A stretch of DNA of 64,000 nt. Origin: Tenacibaculum gallaicum (lineage in GTDB: Bacteria; Bacteroidota; Bacteroidia; Flavobacteriales; Flavobacteriaceae). Both the position numbers and the translations under genes were made by a program. Location of the stretch: positions 188,591-252,590 of the forward strand of contig NZ_QUNS01000003.1 in assembly GCF_003387615.1 (NCBI RefSeq), read 5' to 3'. Below the pieces are notes generated by a model. The model was given only the letters and a program-made list of their open reading frames with translations, had not been told where the DNA came from and ran no database searches. This document shows, piece after piece, positions 27,390 through 36,218 of the stretch (positions within the stretch are counted from its first letter, which is position 1; every line of letters begins with the position of its first letter).

Positions 27390-28310
27390 ATGAACCATTT
27401 ATTAAGTCGACATAAAGAAAGTAGAAAACTCACTACTTTAATTGAGAACAGAACTACGTATAATGCTGAATATGCTGAGTTGAATATTTTTGAGACTCAT
27501 AAAAGTGCTGAACAGGTTTCTTTGACTTTTGATTTCCCTGTGATTGCAAGTATGCTTACCGGAAAAAAAGTAATGCATTTAGAAGGCATGGAGCCTTTTG
27601 ATTTCTTTCCTGGTGAATCTGTGGTAATGCCAACTAACAAAGAAATGATTATAGATTTCCCCTTGGCTGAAAAAAATAACCCTACTCAATGTTTGGCTTT
27701 AGGTATTGACTCTGATAAGATTGACGAGATAGTAGAAAAGTTTAATCATAACGTAGCTATTGAACGTGAAAACAATAATTGGAAGCTAAATGAAACTTCA
27801 TCTCACCTTGTTCATAATACGGGTATTAATCATTTAGTAGGACGTTTGGTACATACGTTTACCAATCAAAACAAATCTAAAGACATTCTTCTTGATCTTA
27901 TGATACAAGAACTTATTGTGAGGTTATTACAAACTAAGGCTAAAGCTTTTATTTTAAATGATCCTTCTGGAACGTTTACAGATACACGTATAGGTATGGT
28001 TATTAAGTTTATAAAAAACAATCTTACTAATAAAGACATCACTGTAGAATTGTTAGCTAAGAAGGCTTGCATGAGTACATCTCATTTTCATAAAAAGTTT
28101 AAAAACACCCTAGGAATCTCTCCTATTGATTATATAAATTCTGAAAAAATTAAATTTTCAAAAAAACTCATTAAACAATCTAAAAACCTCCGAATCTCTG
28201 AAATAGCATACAAATCAGGCTTTAACAATATTAGCTACTTTAACAGACAGTTTAAAAAAATGGAGATGATTACTCCTCAGCAGTTTAAAAAGTCTTTTCT
28301 AAAAGAGTAA
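27390..28310 (+). CDS. AraC family transcriptional regulator
   Basis: From the ATG at 27390 the protein has 306 residues; an in-frame TTG at 27384 is less likely. The N-terminal 200 residues are an AraC-type regulatory part (DFFPGESVVMPTNKEMIIDFP, similar to the AraC_N cupin of ALDH-linked regulators). The C-terminal 100 residues hold two helix-turn-helix motifs (DITVELLAKKACMSTSHFHKKF and ISEIAYKSGFNNISYFNRQFKK). It is divergent from the aldehyde dehydrogenase gene with a 199-bp shared upstream region, so it most likely controls that gene. No palindromic operator stands out in the shared region. Confidence 0.9.
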   Translation: MNHLLSRHKESRKLTTLIENRTTYNAEYAELNIFETHKSAEQVSLTFDFPVIASMLTGKKVMHLEGMEPFDFFPGESVVMPTNKEMIIDFPLAEKNNPTQCLALGIDSDKIDEIVEKFNHNVAIERENNNWKLNETSSHLVHNTGINHLVGRLVHTFTNQNKSKDILLDLMIQELIVRLLQTKAKAFILNDPSGTFTDTRIGMVIKFIKNNLTNKDITVELLAKKACMSTSHFHKKFKNTLGISPIDYINSEKIKFSKKLIKQSKNLRISEIAYKSGFNNISYFNRQFKKMEMITPQQFKKSFLKE

Positions 28311-28342
28311 ATCTTCAACTTTTTTCAAAAAGCTTTTATAGT

Positions 28343-28350
28343 TACATTTG
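28343..28350 (+). promoter_or_regulatory. Predicted -7 element for the TauE/SafE gene (leaderless)
   Basis: TACATTTG, exact TAnnTTTG match, 6 bases before the ATG at 28357. No TTG at ideal -33 spacing. Confidence 0.5.
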
Positions 28351-28356
28351 TTTGCT

Positions 28357-29136
28357 ATGGTGATATCTCTTTTCTTAGATGTTTTAAGTGCTAACTGGTA
28401 CATTATCTTACTTTTTTTTATTGTAGCTATTCTATACTCCTCTGTTGGATTTGGAGGAGGTTCTAGTTACTTAGCCGTTTTAGCACTTACTGGGTTACTT
28501 TTTACACAAATTAGAGCTACTGCTTTACTTTGTAATGTGATGGTCGTTACAGGGAATGTTTTACTGTATATACAACAAAAACAATATGATTGGAAAAAGG
28601 TCATTCCTCTCACTTTATTTAGCATTCCCATGGCTTTTTTGGGTGGATTTTTACGTATAAGTCAAACGTTTTTCTTTATCCTATTAGGTTTTACGTTACT
28701 TTTTGCTGCTATTACTATGTGGGTTTCTAATAAAGCAGTTACCAATAATAACAAAACTTCTGATTTAAGCTTAACAAAAAACGCAGGTTATGGTGGAGTT
28801 ATTGGTTTTGTTTCTGGAATGGTAGGTATTGGTGGTGGTATTTTTTTAGCTCCATTACTTCATTTAACCAACTGGGATACTCCCAAAAAAATAGCGGCTA
28901 CTGCTAGCTTTTTTATTTTGGTTAACTCTATATCTGGACTGATAGGTCAATATACAAATCCTGAATTTTCTATCGATTGGGGTTTAACCTCTATTTTATT
29001 GGTTACCGTTTTTATTGGCGGTCAAATTGGTAGTAGAATGAGTAATCAATTCTTTACTCCTGCTCAACTAAAAAAGGCAACCGCTATTTTGATTGCCTTT
29101 GTAAGTATTCGGATTTTAATTAAGTATTTATTCTAA
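28357..29136 (+). CDS. TauE/SafE family membrane transporter (sulfite/anion exporter type)
   Basis: From the ATG at 28357 the protein has 259 residues; the TTG at 28348 lies within the -7 element and is rejected. It has about eight hydrophobic segments and the two repeated family signatures: SSVGFGGGSSYLAVLALTG near residue 27-45 and GFVSGMVGIGGGIFLAPLL near 148-166. The family exports small anions or sulfonates across the inner membrane; the substrate is not evident. Convergent with the serine hydrolase gene, 28 bp apart. Its upstream neighbour on the same strand is the AraC regulator, but it appears to have its own promoter. Confidence 0.88.
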   Translation: MVISLFLDVLSANWYIILLFFIVAILYSSVGFGGGSSYLAVLALTGLLFTQIRATALLCNVMVVTGNVLLYIQQKQYDWKKVIPLTLFSIPMAFLGGFLRISQTFFFILLGFTLLFAAITMWVSNKAVTNNNKTSDLSLTKNAGYGGVIGFVSGMVGIGGGIFLAPLLHLTNWDTPKKIAATASFFILVNSISGLIGQYTNPEFSIDWGLTSILLVTVFIGGQIGSRMSNQFFTPAQLKKATAILIAFVSIRILIKYLF

Positions 29137-29164
29137 TTTCGCTTTTTTGCTCCTTTTATTGCCT

Positions 29165-30553
29165 TTAGCTTTGGTTAGGTGTAAACACACCTTTTTCTTT
29201 TTTTATTCTGTTTTGAAAGATTGTTGTTTTCTTTCCTTTTTTTTCTAAAAGCTTATATGTATAAAATCCGTCTTCAAAAGAAAACTCATTTGGTGAAGTT
29301 GGATAAATCTTAAATTTACTTGAACTCCCTTTTCTTTGACTATACAGTTGGTTATTTTCCATCGTAATTAAACGAATTCCTCCATCTTCAAATTTATAAG
29401 CACCTACCCATTTTTGCAACTCTTCTTTTGATAAAGCTATAGCATTCCTACCTTTAGAAAAAGGTTTACCAATAGCCAAAGCTGCTATTTTTATAGCTGT
29501 ATTGGTTGGCGAGTTACTTCCACAATTAGAAAACACAATTACATATACTTCTTCACTAGGAACATATACTCCCATAGATCTATACCCAGGAATTGCTCCA
29601 CCATGTTCAATAGTTGGTACACCATTTATTTCGTTAAAACTCCAACCATACCCATAATTTATTTTATTACCATTATTTAATGTATAATTAGTAAAAGCTT
29701 TATCAATTGTTCCTTTTCTTACTAAAATATTTTTACGAATTGCTGTCTGCCATCGTAACATATCATCTACATTCGACATAATTGACCCTGCTGCATACGG
29801 TAATGTTAAACTTATGTATTGAGCATTTAAATATTCCCCATCTCTTTCTTGATACCCTGTCGCTCGGTTCTTAATCAATTTTGTATGACTTCCGTAGTAA
29901 GAAGAATTCATATTTAGCTTCTTAAAAATTCGTTCTTCAACAAATTTTGGATAACTCATTTCGCTTACCTTCTCAACAATATATCCTAAAATAAAATATC
30001 CTGAGTTATTGTATTTATATTGTTCGCCTGGTTCAAAATCCATCGGTTCATTTTTAAAGAAGTCAATAAATTTTAAAGGAGGTTCATCTTTTGTCATTAC
30101 TTCCCCAAACTTACGCATTGAAGTGTAACTTTTTATCCCTGATGTATGTGTTAATAAGTGATGAACAGTAATTTCTTTTCCTTTCGTTGGATAATCGGGT
30201 ATAAACTTAGTTATATCGTCTTCTAAACTTAGCTTACCTTCTTCCAACAACATTAGTATTGAAACTGCTGTAAACTGTTTGGTAATTGAACCTACTTCGA
30301 AAACATTTTCTGGCACCATGTTTACATCAAGCTCTAAGTTCGCTTTTCCAAAAGCTTTTCTGTAAATAACATTCCCTTTTTTTGCAACCAAAGCAACTGC
30401 TCCTGTTCCATTATTCTTGAATTGAGTTTGTAAAATTTCATCAACCTTTGATGTTAAACTTTGGGCTGACACTAAATTTGTTAATAAAAAGCATAAAGAG
30501 AAGAATAATATTTGTTTTAGTTGAATTCGGTTTTTCATTTGGTTTATTTTCAT
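29165..30553 (-). CDS. Serine hydrolase, class C beta-lactamase/DD-peptidase family (S12)
   Basis: The protein has 462 residues with a signal peptide (ILFFSLCFLLTNLVSAQS). Motif SxxK appears as SITK in FEVGSITKQFTAVSILMLLEEG, the Tyr motif as YNN in EQYKYNNSGYFILGYIVEK, and the third motif as HGG in PTIEHGGAIPGYRS. About 100 further residues form a C-terminal beta-rich domain (VGAYKFEDGGIRLITMENNQLYS) as in DUF3471-like tails. The family includes peptidases, esterases and beta-lactamases; the exact activity is not resolvable. Periplasmic. Start could also be the Met six codons in. Confidence 0.87.
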   Translation of the reverse strand: MKINQMKNRIQLKQILFFSLCFLLTNLVSAQSLTSKVDEILQTQFKNNGTGAVALVAKKGNVIYRKAFGKANLELDVNMVPENVFEVGSITKQFTAVSILMLLEEGKLSLEDDITKFIPDYPTKGKEITVHHLLTHTSGIKSYTSMRKFGEVMTKDEPPLKFIDFFKNEPMDFEPGEQYKYNNSGYFILGYIVEKVSEMSYPKFVEERIFKKLNMNSSYYGSHTKLIKNRATGYQERDGEYLNAQYISLTLPYAAGSIMSNVDDMLRWQTAIRKNILVRKGTIDKAFTNYTLNNGNKINYGYGWSFNEINGVPTIEHGGAIPGYRSMGVYVPSEEVYVIVFSNCGSNSPTNTAIKIAALAIGKPFSKGRNAIALSKEELQKWVGAYKFEDGGIRLITMENNQLYSQRKGSSSKFKIYPTSPNEFSFEDGFYTYKLLEKKGKKTTIFQNRIKKEKGVFTPNQS

Positions 30554-30614
30554 GATTATTACATTTAGGACGACATAAAAGCAAATAGGTTACATCGTTT
30601 TTTTTATTAAAAAC

Positions 30615-30643
30615 AAAAAAAGCAACGTAAATACGTTGCTCTT
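30615..30643 (-). terminator. Terminator downstream of dps
   Basis: AGCAACGTA pairs with TACGTTGCT (30621-30640). On the minus strand a long T run follows. It sits 30 bases after the dps stop. Confidence 0.75.
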
Positions 30644-30672
30644 TCATCCCCAAAACATAGATAACTATCTTC

Positions 30673-31143
30673 TTAGCCTAACCAAGCATTCATCATCCAC
30701 AATGTTTTTTCTTGTTCTGCAATAAAGTCACTCATCATTGAGTTTGTTCCTTCATCTTCAGCTTCATCTGACAAATCAAGAATTGTACGTTCTATTTTTA
30801 ATAATTCTGATAATGAACCAATAATTAATTTCACCGCTTCAACATCATTTGAAATATTTTTTCCTACTGGTACTCTTGATACACTAGTGTAGTCCTCAAA
30901 AGTATGCAACGGTGTTCCTTGTAATGTTAAAATACGTTCTGCAATTAGATCTACTTTTTCTTGTGCATCTGTATAAAACTCCTCAAACTTCATATGTAAC
31001 TCAAAGAAGTTTTTTCCTTTAATATTCCAGTGTAATCCTCTTGCATTTTGGTAATACACTTGAAAATTTGCTAGTAATGTATTTAACTCATTCACTAAAT
31101 TTTCAGTTTTTTGTTTATCTAATCCTAAAATTGTGGTTGACAT
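30673..31143 (-). CDS. dps: Dps-type ferritin-like DNA-protection protein
   Basis: The protein has 156 residues, typical for Dps. It carries the ferroxidase residues in NARGLHWNIKGKNFFELHMKFEEFYTDAQEKVDLIAERI (His and Asp/Glu pattern near residues 38-75), followed by the helical core and C-terminal SDFIAEQEKTLWMMNAWLG. Known role: 12-mer that oxidises Fe(II) with hydrogen peroxide, stores iron and protects DNA. It is divergent from an oxyR-like gene with 116 bp between them, so OxyR control is likely (inference). Its -7 box is TAAATTTG at 31187-31180. Confidence 0.93.
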   Translation of the reverse strand: MSTTILGLDKQKTENLVNELNTLLANFQVYYQNARGLHWNIKGKNFFELHMKFEEFYTDAQEKVDLIAERILTLQGTPLHTFEDYTSVSRVPVGKNISNDVEAVKLIIGSLSELLKIERTILDLSDEAEDEGTNSMMSDFIAEQEKTLWMMNAWLG

Positions 31144-31179
31144 ATTGTTTTGATTTTAAGTTTTTTACTTTTTCTACTA

Positions 31180-31187
31180 CAAATTTA
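31180..31187 (-). promoter_or_regulatory. Predicted -7 element of dps
   Basis: Minus strand reads TAAATTTG, exact TAnnTTTG match, 36 bases before the dps start. The rest of the dps-oxyR gap is AT-rich and probably holds the OxyR site, but I could not place it with confidence. Confidence 0.55.
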
Positions 31188-31259
31188 AGGCAAGTTTTAA
31201 CAGTTTTACTATAAAGGTAATCGATTGTTTTAATATCTTTATCGAAAATTATTATTGAA

Positions 31260-32201
31260 ATGACTATCACACAATTAAAATATACACTAGCTGTTGCGGA
31301 ATATAAAAACTTTACCGTAGCAGCAGAGCATTGCTTTGTCACACAGCCTACCTTGAGTATGCAAATTCAGAAGTTAGAAGAAGAATTAGATGCTAAAATT
31401 TTTAACCGCTCTAAAAAACCAATTGAATTAACTGAGGTTGGTAAACGTATTGTGGAACAAGCCAAGGTTATTGTTGATGAGAGCAACCGTATTGTAGATA
31501 TTGTACATCAACAAAAAGGATATGTTGGAGGCGAATTTAGATTAGGAATTATTCCTACGGTTATGCCTACGTTACTTCCTATGTTTTTAAAAACTTTTAG
31601 TAAAAATTATCCTAAAGTTCAATTAGTTATTGAAGAGTTAACTACTGAAGAAATTGTTAGGAAATTAATGGATGGTTATATTGATGCTGCTATTGCTGCT
31701 ACTCCACTAGAAAACGAAGCAATTAAAGAACGAGTTTTATACTACGAGCCTTTTGTTGGCTTGGTTCCTAGCGAGCATCGTTTATTTAAACAAAAGAAAT
31801 TAAAGGTTGATGATTTAGAAGTTGATGATATTTTATTATTAGAAGACGGGCATTGTTTTAAAGACAGTGTAATTAACCTTTGTAGAACTAATAAAAGAAG
31901 TTCAACACATCACTTTCAGTTAGAAAGTGGAAGTTTTGATACACTGATTAAATTATCTAAAGACGGTTTAGGAATGACGTTACTTCCTTACTTAAATACT
32001 TTAGACTTAAACGAACGAGATAAAACTCATTTAAGAGAATTTGAAACTCCTTCTCCTGCACGTGAAGTTAGCCTTATTTATCATAAATCACAATTAAAAA
32101 TGCAATTGATTGAAGCTTTGAAAAGCACTATTGATAGTGTGATTAGAGGAGCCATTGCTTTTAGTGATGTAGAAATTATAAGTCCACTTCAGAAAAGTTA
32201 A
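31260..32201 (+). CDS. oxyR: LysR family regulator, OxyR-like
   Basis: The protein has 313 residues. The N-terminal helix-turn-helix is ITQLKYTLAVAEYKNFTVAAEHCFVTQPTLSMQIQKLEEE-like (residues 1-45). The effector domain has two Cys at the expected OxyR positions, one in DGHCFKDSVINLCRTN (GHCF and LC), matching the peroxide-sensing GHC...C pattern. Known role: hydrogen-peroxide-sensing activator. Divergent from dps, which supports the call. A strong terminator follows the stop. Confidence 0.9.
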   Translation: MTITQLKYTLAVAEYKNFTVAAEHCFVTQPTLSMQIQKLEEELDAKIFNRSKKPIELTEVGKRIVEQAKVIVDESNRIVDIVHQQKGYVGGEFRLGIIPTVMPTLLPMFLKTFSKNYPKVQLVIEELTTEEIVRKLMDGYIDAAIAATPLENEAIKERVLYYEPFVGLVPSEHRLFKQKKLKVDDLEVDDILLLEDGHCFKDSVINLCRTNKRSSTHHFQLESGSFDTLIKLSKDGLGMTLLPYLNTLDLNERDKTHLREFETPSPAREVSLIYHKSQLKMQLIEALKSTIDSVIRGAIAFSDVEIISPLQKS

Positions 32202-32212
32202 AAAATAAAAAG

Positions 32213-32236
32213 TCCCGCAAATTGCGGGATTTTTTA
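32213..32236. terminator. Terminator between oxyR and the SulP gene
   Basis: TCCCGCAA pairs with TTGCGGGA, preceded by AAAAAG and followed by TTTTTT; it can serve both convergent genes. Confidence 0.85.
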
Positions 32237-32289
32237 TTTTAACTTCAAAACAAGCATCTAAATTAAATCTTTAGCTATCGCTATGCGAT

Positions 32290-34182
32290 TTAGAAACTAT
32301 ATTCTGATAATGGTTTCGGAAAATCTTCGGGGTTTGCAGCCAAATGATAACGAGGATCATCTACCGCTTCTTCTATAACATCTGCAAAAATTGGACTTGC
32401 CTTATATAACAACACTTTACAATCTTCACTTAAGTGTTTTAGCGTTACTTTTTTCCCTACTTTTTGATACTTTTCAACTAATATAAAAATAGCTTCAATA
32501 GCTGAATGATCGGAAATACGAGATTCTACAAAATCAATCTCAACATTCTCTGGATCATTCTTAATATCAAACTTTTCATTAAAAGCTGTAATACTTCCGA
32601 AGAATAAAGGTCCCCAAATTTCGTAAACCTTAGTTCCATCTTGTTTAAAACGTTTCCTTGCTCTAATTTTCTTCGCATTCTCCCATGCAAAAACTAATGC
32701 TGAAATAATTACCCCAACAAATACAGCAATTGCTAAATCAAAAATTACTGTTACTGCAGATACTATAATTAATACAATCGCATCTGATTTTGGTATTTTG
32801 TTCATAATTCTAAAACTAGACCATGCAAATGTATCAATCACCATCATAAACATTACTCCTACTAAAGCAGCAATAGGCACTTGCTCAATATACTTATCAG
32901 CAAAAAGGATAAAAACTAATAAGGTAACTGCCATCATAACTCCTGATAAACGTCCTCTACCTCCTGCATTAATATTGATTACAGTTTGACCAATCATACC
33001 ACAACCACCTGTTCCTCCAAATAATCCACTTAACATATTTCCAGCTCCTTGTGCTACACATTCTTTATTTCCATCACCTCTAGAGTCAGTTAACTCATCC
33101 ACTAAGTTCATCGTCATTAATGTTTCAATCAATCCTACTGAAGCTGCTAAGAAGGCATACGGAGCGATAAATTTTAACGTATCTAAATTGAATGGTAAAT
33201 TACTCCAAAGCTCTGCTAAATTCATTTTTTTTGAAATCTCATCAAGTCCATTTAAACCGGCTCCTCCACCATCTCTAATAAAAGCCCCCACATTAATAGA
33301 CTCTAGTCCACCAAAAACAGATATAAACGTTACTATTAAAATAGCAGTTAATGCAGCTGGTACCTTCGTTGTTAGCTTAGGCAGCAACCACATAATTAGC
33401 ATTGTTAATAATACTAACCCAATCATAGTATATAACTTTGTTCCTTGTAAAGTTGATTTTACTACTCCACTATCTTTTACTGAATAAAACCCATTATTTT
33501 CTATATTATAAACCACCTTTTTTGTATTTGCATCAAAGACTTGCGTATCTGACTTTACAAAAACTTCTTGGTTTGTTTTATTGTTGATAATTGAACTTCC
33601 TTTGATTGAAAACAACGCAGCATTTGAAACCAAATCTTGTACCTCATTATCTGCAACTTTATATACCAACTCTTTCGATTCAGTTTTACGCATATTTTGC
33701 CCGAAAACATCCTTCTTATTTTCTTTGAACATTCCTAACTGTGCAATAAAAATAACTACGGCTAAACCATTTACAAATCCCATCATAACTGGGTGCGGAA
33801 TTAACCTAACTAATTTCCCTAACTTAAAAACTCCTGCTAGTACTTGAATGATTCCCATCAACACTACAGCTGCTAATAAATAAAAGTATCCCATGTTTTC
33901 TACAGGTGTATCAAATAACAATCCTTTGGCATGCCCTTCTTGTATCATGTTTACAAAAATTACAGCCACAGCACCTGCTGCACCAGAAATTAACCCTGGT
34001 CTACCACCAAAAATTGCGGAAACAATTCCTACCACAAAAGCTCCAAATAGCGCTACAATAGGACTAATTTGAGCCACAAAAGCAAAAGCTACCACTTCTG
34101 GTATCATCGCTAGCGATACTGTTATACCTGCTAACGAATCGTCTTTTATGTTAATCTTCTTACCTTTAATGTATTTCATCAT
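32290..34182 (-). CDS. SulP family anion transporter with STAS domain
   Basis: The protein has 630 residues. The transporter core starts DDSLAGITVSLAMIPEVVAFAFVAQISPIVALFGAF-like segments and includes GRPGLISGAAGAVAVIFVNM and SVGLIETLMTMNLVDELTD with the GNMLSGLFGGTGGCGMIGQT signature. A STAS domain occupies about residues 520-610 (VEIDFVESRISDHSAIEAIFILVEKY). SulP proteins carry sulfate, bicarbonate or other anions; which one is not clear. An insert of about 90 polar residues at roughly 152-240 (FKENKKDVFGQ to KSTLQGTKLYT) breaks the membrane core and is unusual. Internal second Met in MMKYI is an alternative start. Confidence 0.9.
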   Translation of the reverse strand: MMKYIKGKKINIKDDSLAGITVSLAMIPEVVAFAFVAQISPIVALFGAFVVGIVSAIFGGRPGLISGAAGAVAVIFVNMIQEGHAKGLLFDTPVENMGYFYLLAAVVLMGIIQVLAGVFKLGKLVRLIPHPVMMGFVNGLAVVIFIAQLGMFKENKKDVFGQNMRKTESKELVYKVADNEVQDLVSNAALFSIKGSSIINNKTNQEVFVKSDTQVFDANTKKVVYNIENNGFYSVKDSGVVKSTLQGTKLYTMIGLVLLTMLIMWLLPKLTTKVPAALTAILIVTFISVFGGLESINVGAFIRDGGGAGLNGLDEISKKMNLAELWSNLPFNLDTLKFIAPYAFLAASVGLIETLMTMNLVDELTDSRGDGNKECVAQGAGNMLSGLFGGTGGCGMIGQTVININAGGRGRLSGVMMAVTLLVFILFADKYIEQVPIAALVGVMFMMVIDTFAWSSFRIMNKIPKSDAIVLIIVSAVTVIFDLAIAVFVGVIISALVFAWENAKKIRARKRFKQDGTKVYEIWGPLFFGSITAFNEKFDIKNDPENVEIDFVESRISDHSAIEAIFILVEKYQKVGKKVTLKHLSEDCKVLLYKASPIFADVIEEAVDDPRYHLAANPEDFPKPLSEYSF

Positions 34183-34211
34183 AATTTCTAAGAGTCTTTT
34201 GTAAAAGTGCG

Positions 34212-34219
34212 CAAATGTA
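34212..34219 (-). promoter_or_regulatory. Predicted -7 element of the SulP gene
   Basis: Minus strand reads TACATTTG, exact TAnnTTTG match, 29 bases before the start. Confidence 0.5.
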
Positions 34220-34264
34220 AAGATAATTTTATAGACCTAGTTTTAGGTTTCATTAAGTTTAATT

Positions 34265-34294
34265 TTGTCAGCGTTAATTTTTGCCTTAATTTTG
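34265..34294 (+). promoter_or_regulatory. Promoter of the pyrR-pyrB-rnz operon
   Basis: TTG at 34265-34267, exactly 19 bases, TAATTTTG at 34287-34294. The leader to the pyrR ATG is only about 30 bases, too short for a PyrR attenuator. Confidence 0.7.
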
Positions 34295-34329
34295 AACGTT
34301 GAACTATCAAACCAATTTGGTAGCAACAA

Positions 34330-34884
34330 ATGAGCAGAAAAACACTACTTACTTCGAAAGAAATTGAAATCATTCTGCATCGATTAGCATGTCAGTTAAT
34401 CGAGAATCACAACGATTTTTCTAACACCGTTTTAATAGGATTACAACCTAGAGGTTCTTATTTAGCAAATCGATTAGCTAAGTTATTAAGAGACGAGTAT
34501 CATATTAAAGACTTAGAGTTAGGTTTACTAGATATTACTTTTTATCGTGATGATTTTCGCAGAAGAGAAGAACCCTTAGAAGCCACTTCTACACAAATTG
34601 ACTTTTTAATTGAAGGTAAAAAGGTCGTAATTATCGATGATGTATTATTTTCAGGAAGAAGTGTTCGAAGTGCTTTAACAGCGCTACAGTCGTACGGAAG
34701 ACCTGATAATATTGAATTGTTGGTGTTAATTGATCGTCGTTTTAGCCGCCACTTACCAATTCAACCTAATTATCGAGGAAGACAAGTAGACGCCATTAAT
34801 GAAGAAAAAGTAGTTGTTAACTGGCAAGAAACTCATAAAGAAGACACAATTTACCTTGAACCCAAGCCCTCAAAGCTTGATTAG
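34330..34884 (+). CDS. pyrR: PyrR bifunctional pyrimidine regulator/uracil phosphoribosyltransferase
   Basis: The protein has 184 residues. Key PRTase motif VVIIDDVLFSGRSVRSALTAL around residues 98-118, with LIGLQPRGSYLANRLA upstream and LVLIDRRFSRHLPIQPNYRG downstream. In Firmicutes PyrR binds pyr mRNA; here the leader is very short, so the regulatory mode in this lineage is unclear and PRTase activity is the safer statement. First gene of an operon; pyrB follows 24 bp later. Confidence 0.93.
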   Translation: MSRKTLLTSKEIEIILHRLACQLIENHNDFSNTVLIGLQPRGSYLANRLAKLLRDEYHIKDLELGLLDITFYRDDFRRREEPLEATSTQIDFLIEGKKVVIIDDVLFSGRSVRSALTALQSYGRPDNIELLVLIDRRFSRHLPIQPNYRGRQVDAINEEKVVVNWQETHKEDTIYLEPKPSKLD

Positions 34885-34908
34885 TTATGATTAAAAAAAC
34901 AAACTAAG

Positions 34909-35841
34909 ATGAAGCAGTTAAGCGTTGAACATTTATTAGGAATCAAATACCTTAACAAAAATGACCTTGAGCTTATTTTTGAAACTGCTGCTCATTTTAA
35001 AGAAGTCATTAACCGACCTATAAAAAAGGTTCCTTCGTTACGTGATATTACCATTGCCAATTTATTTTTTGAAAATAGTACACGTACGAAACTTTCTTTT
35101 GAATTAGCCGAAAAACGTTTATCAGCAGATGTTATTAATTTTTCTGCAGGACAATCTTCTGTAAAAAAAGGAGAAACCTTAATTGATACTGTAAACAATA
35201 TTTTATCAATGAAAGTTGATATTGTTGTGATGCGTCATTCTAATGTAGGAGCTGGAATTTTCTTATCAAATCATGTAGATGCTAAAATTATTAATGCCGG
35301 TGATGGTACACACGAACATCCTACCCAAGCACTATTAGATAGCTTTTCTATGAGGGAAGCCTTAAACAGTGACTTAAAAGGAAAGAAAATTGTAATTGTT
35401 GGTGATGTGTTACATTCACGTGTTGCTTTATCAAATATTTTTGCGCTACAATTACAAGGAGCTGAGGTAAAAGTTTGCGGGCCTAGTACCTTAATTCCTA
35501 GATATATTTCTAGTTTAGGTGTTGAAGTAGAAACCAATCTTAAAAAAGCTTTAGAATGGTGTGATGTTGCTAACGTATTACGTGTGCAACACGAACGTAT
35601 GGATATTAAATATTTTCCATCAACTAGAGAATACACACAGCTTTTTGGTATTAATAAAGAAATATTAGATAATCTAGACAAAAAAATTGTCATTATGCAC
35701 CCAGGACCTATTAATAGAGGTGTAGAACTAACAAGTGATGTTGCCGACAGTGATCAATCAATTATTCTAAACCAAGTAGAAAATGGAGTTGCTGTTCGTA
35801 TGGCTGTTATTTATTTGTTAGCACAACAAATAAAAAGATAA
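34909..35841 (+). CDS. pyrB: Aspartate carbamoyltransferase catalytic subunit
   Basis: The protein has 310 residues. It has the carbamoyl-phosphate site FFENSTRTKLSFELAEKRL, the VVMRHSNVGAG region, HPTQALLDSFSMRE, and HPGPINRGVEL near the end. It joins carbamoyl phosphate and aspartate in the second step of pyrimidine synthesis in the cytoplasm. No pyrI is seen nearby. The next gene starts 2 bases after the stop, showing tight operon packing. Confidence 0.96.
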   Translation: MKQLSVEHLLGIKYLNKNDLELIFETAAHFKEVINRPIKKVPSLRDITIANLFFENSTRTKLSFELAEKRLSADVINFSAGQSSVKKGETLIDTVNNILSMKVDIVVMRHSNVGAGIFLSNHVDAKIINAGDGTHEHPTQALLDSFSMREALNSDLKGKKIVIVGDVLHSRVALSNIFALQLQGAEVKVCGPSTLIPRYISSLGVEVETNLKKALEWCDVANVLRVQHERMDIKYFPSTREYTQLFGINKEILDNLDKKIVIMHPGPINRGVELTSDVADSDQSIILNQVENGVAVRMAVIYLLAQQIKR

Positions 35842-35843
35842 TC

Positions 35844-36176
35844 ATGAACATAACAGATAAAACTGATTACACTTTAATTACTTCTGATGAAAAAACGTTT
35901 TTTAGTTTTGTAAAAAACTTTGAAAATGAACATGTAAACCTTATAGGAAAAAACCTGATTATTCAAATTTCAGAAGAATTTAATGCCTCTAACAAAAATA
36001 TTTTATTATTTTTGAAATACGCTCATGAGCATCAGAACAATGGCACATCTTTTGTAGTTGTCTCTAAAGATGTTATTATTGATGATTTTCCTGAAACATT
36101 TAACATTGTTCCTACTTTAGTAGAAGCAGAAGATGTTATTGAAATGGAGAATATTCAACGTGATTTAGGTTTTTAA
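35844..36176 (+). CDS. Small conserved protein between pyrB and rnz, STAS-like
   Basis: The protein has 110 residues, without signal peptide or membrane segment. The alternating beta/alpha pattern with LIGKNLIIQISEEFN, ILLFLKYAHEHQNNGTSFVVVSK and VPTLVEAEDVIEMENIQRDLGF resembles STAS-fold proteins. Genes of this type ending in E-x-x-x-RDLGF are common next to ribonuclease Z in Flavobacteriia (recollection of family context, not checked). It starts 2 bases after pyrB. Possible regulatory partner in the operon; no known activity. Confidence 0.65.
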   Translation: MNITDKTDYTLITSDEKTFFSFVKNFENEHVNLIGKNLIIQISEEFNASNKNILLFLKYAHEHQNNGTSFVVVSKDVIIDDFPETFNIVPTLVEAEDVIEMENIQRDLGF

Positions 36177-36218
36177 CCTTATATTTTTAATAATTATCCA
36201 TCCCCTAAAAGATAATTT

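Noticed and set aside
28348..28356. TTG start for the TauE/SafE gene, adding three codons
   Set aside because: The TTG is part of the TACATTTG -7 element; the ATG at 28357 is in the normal place.
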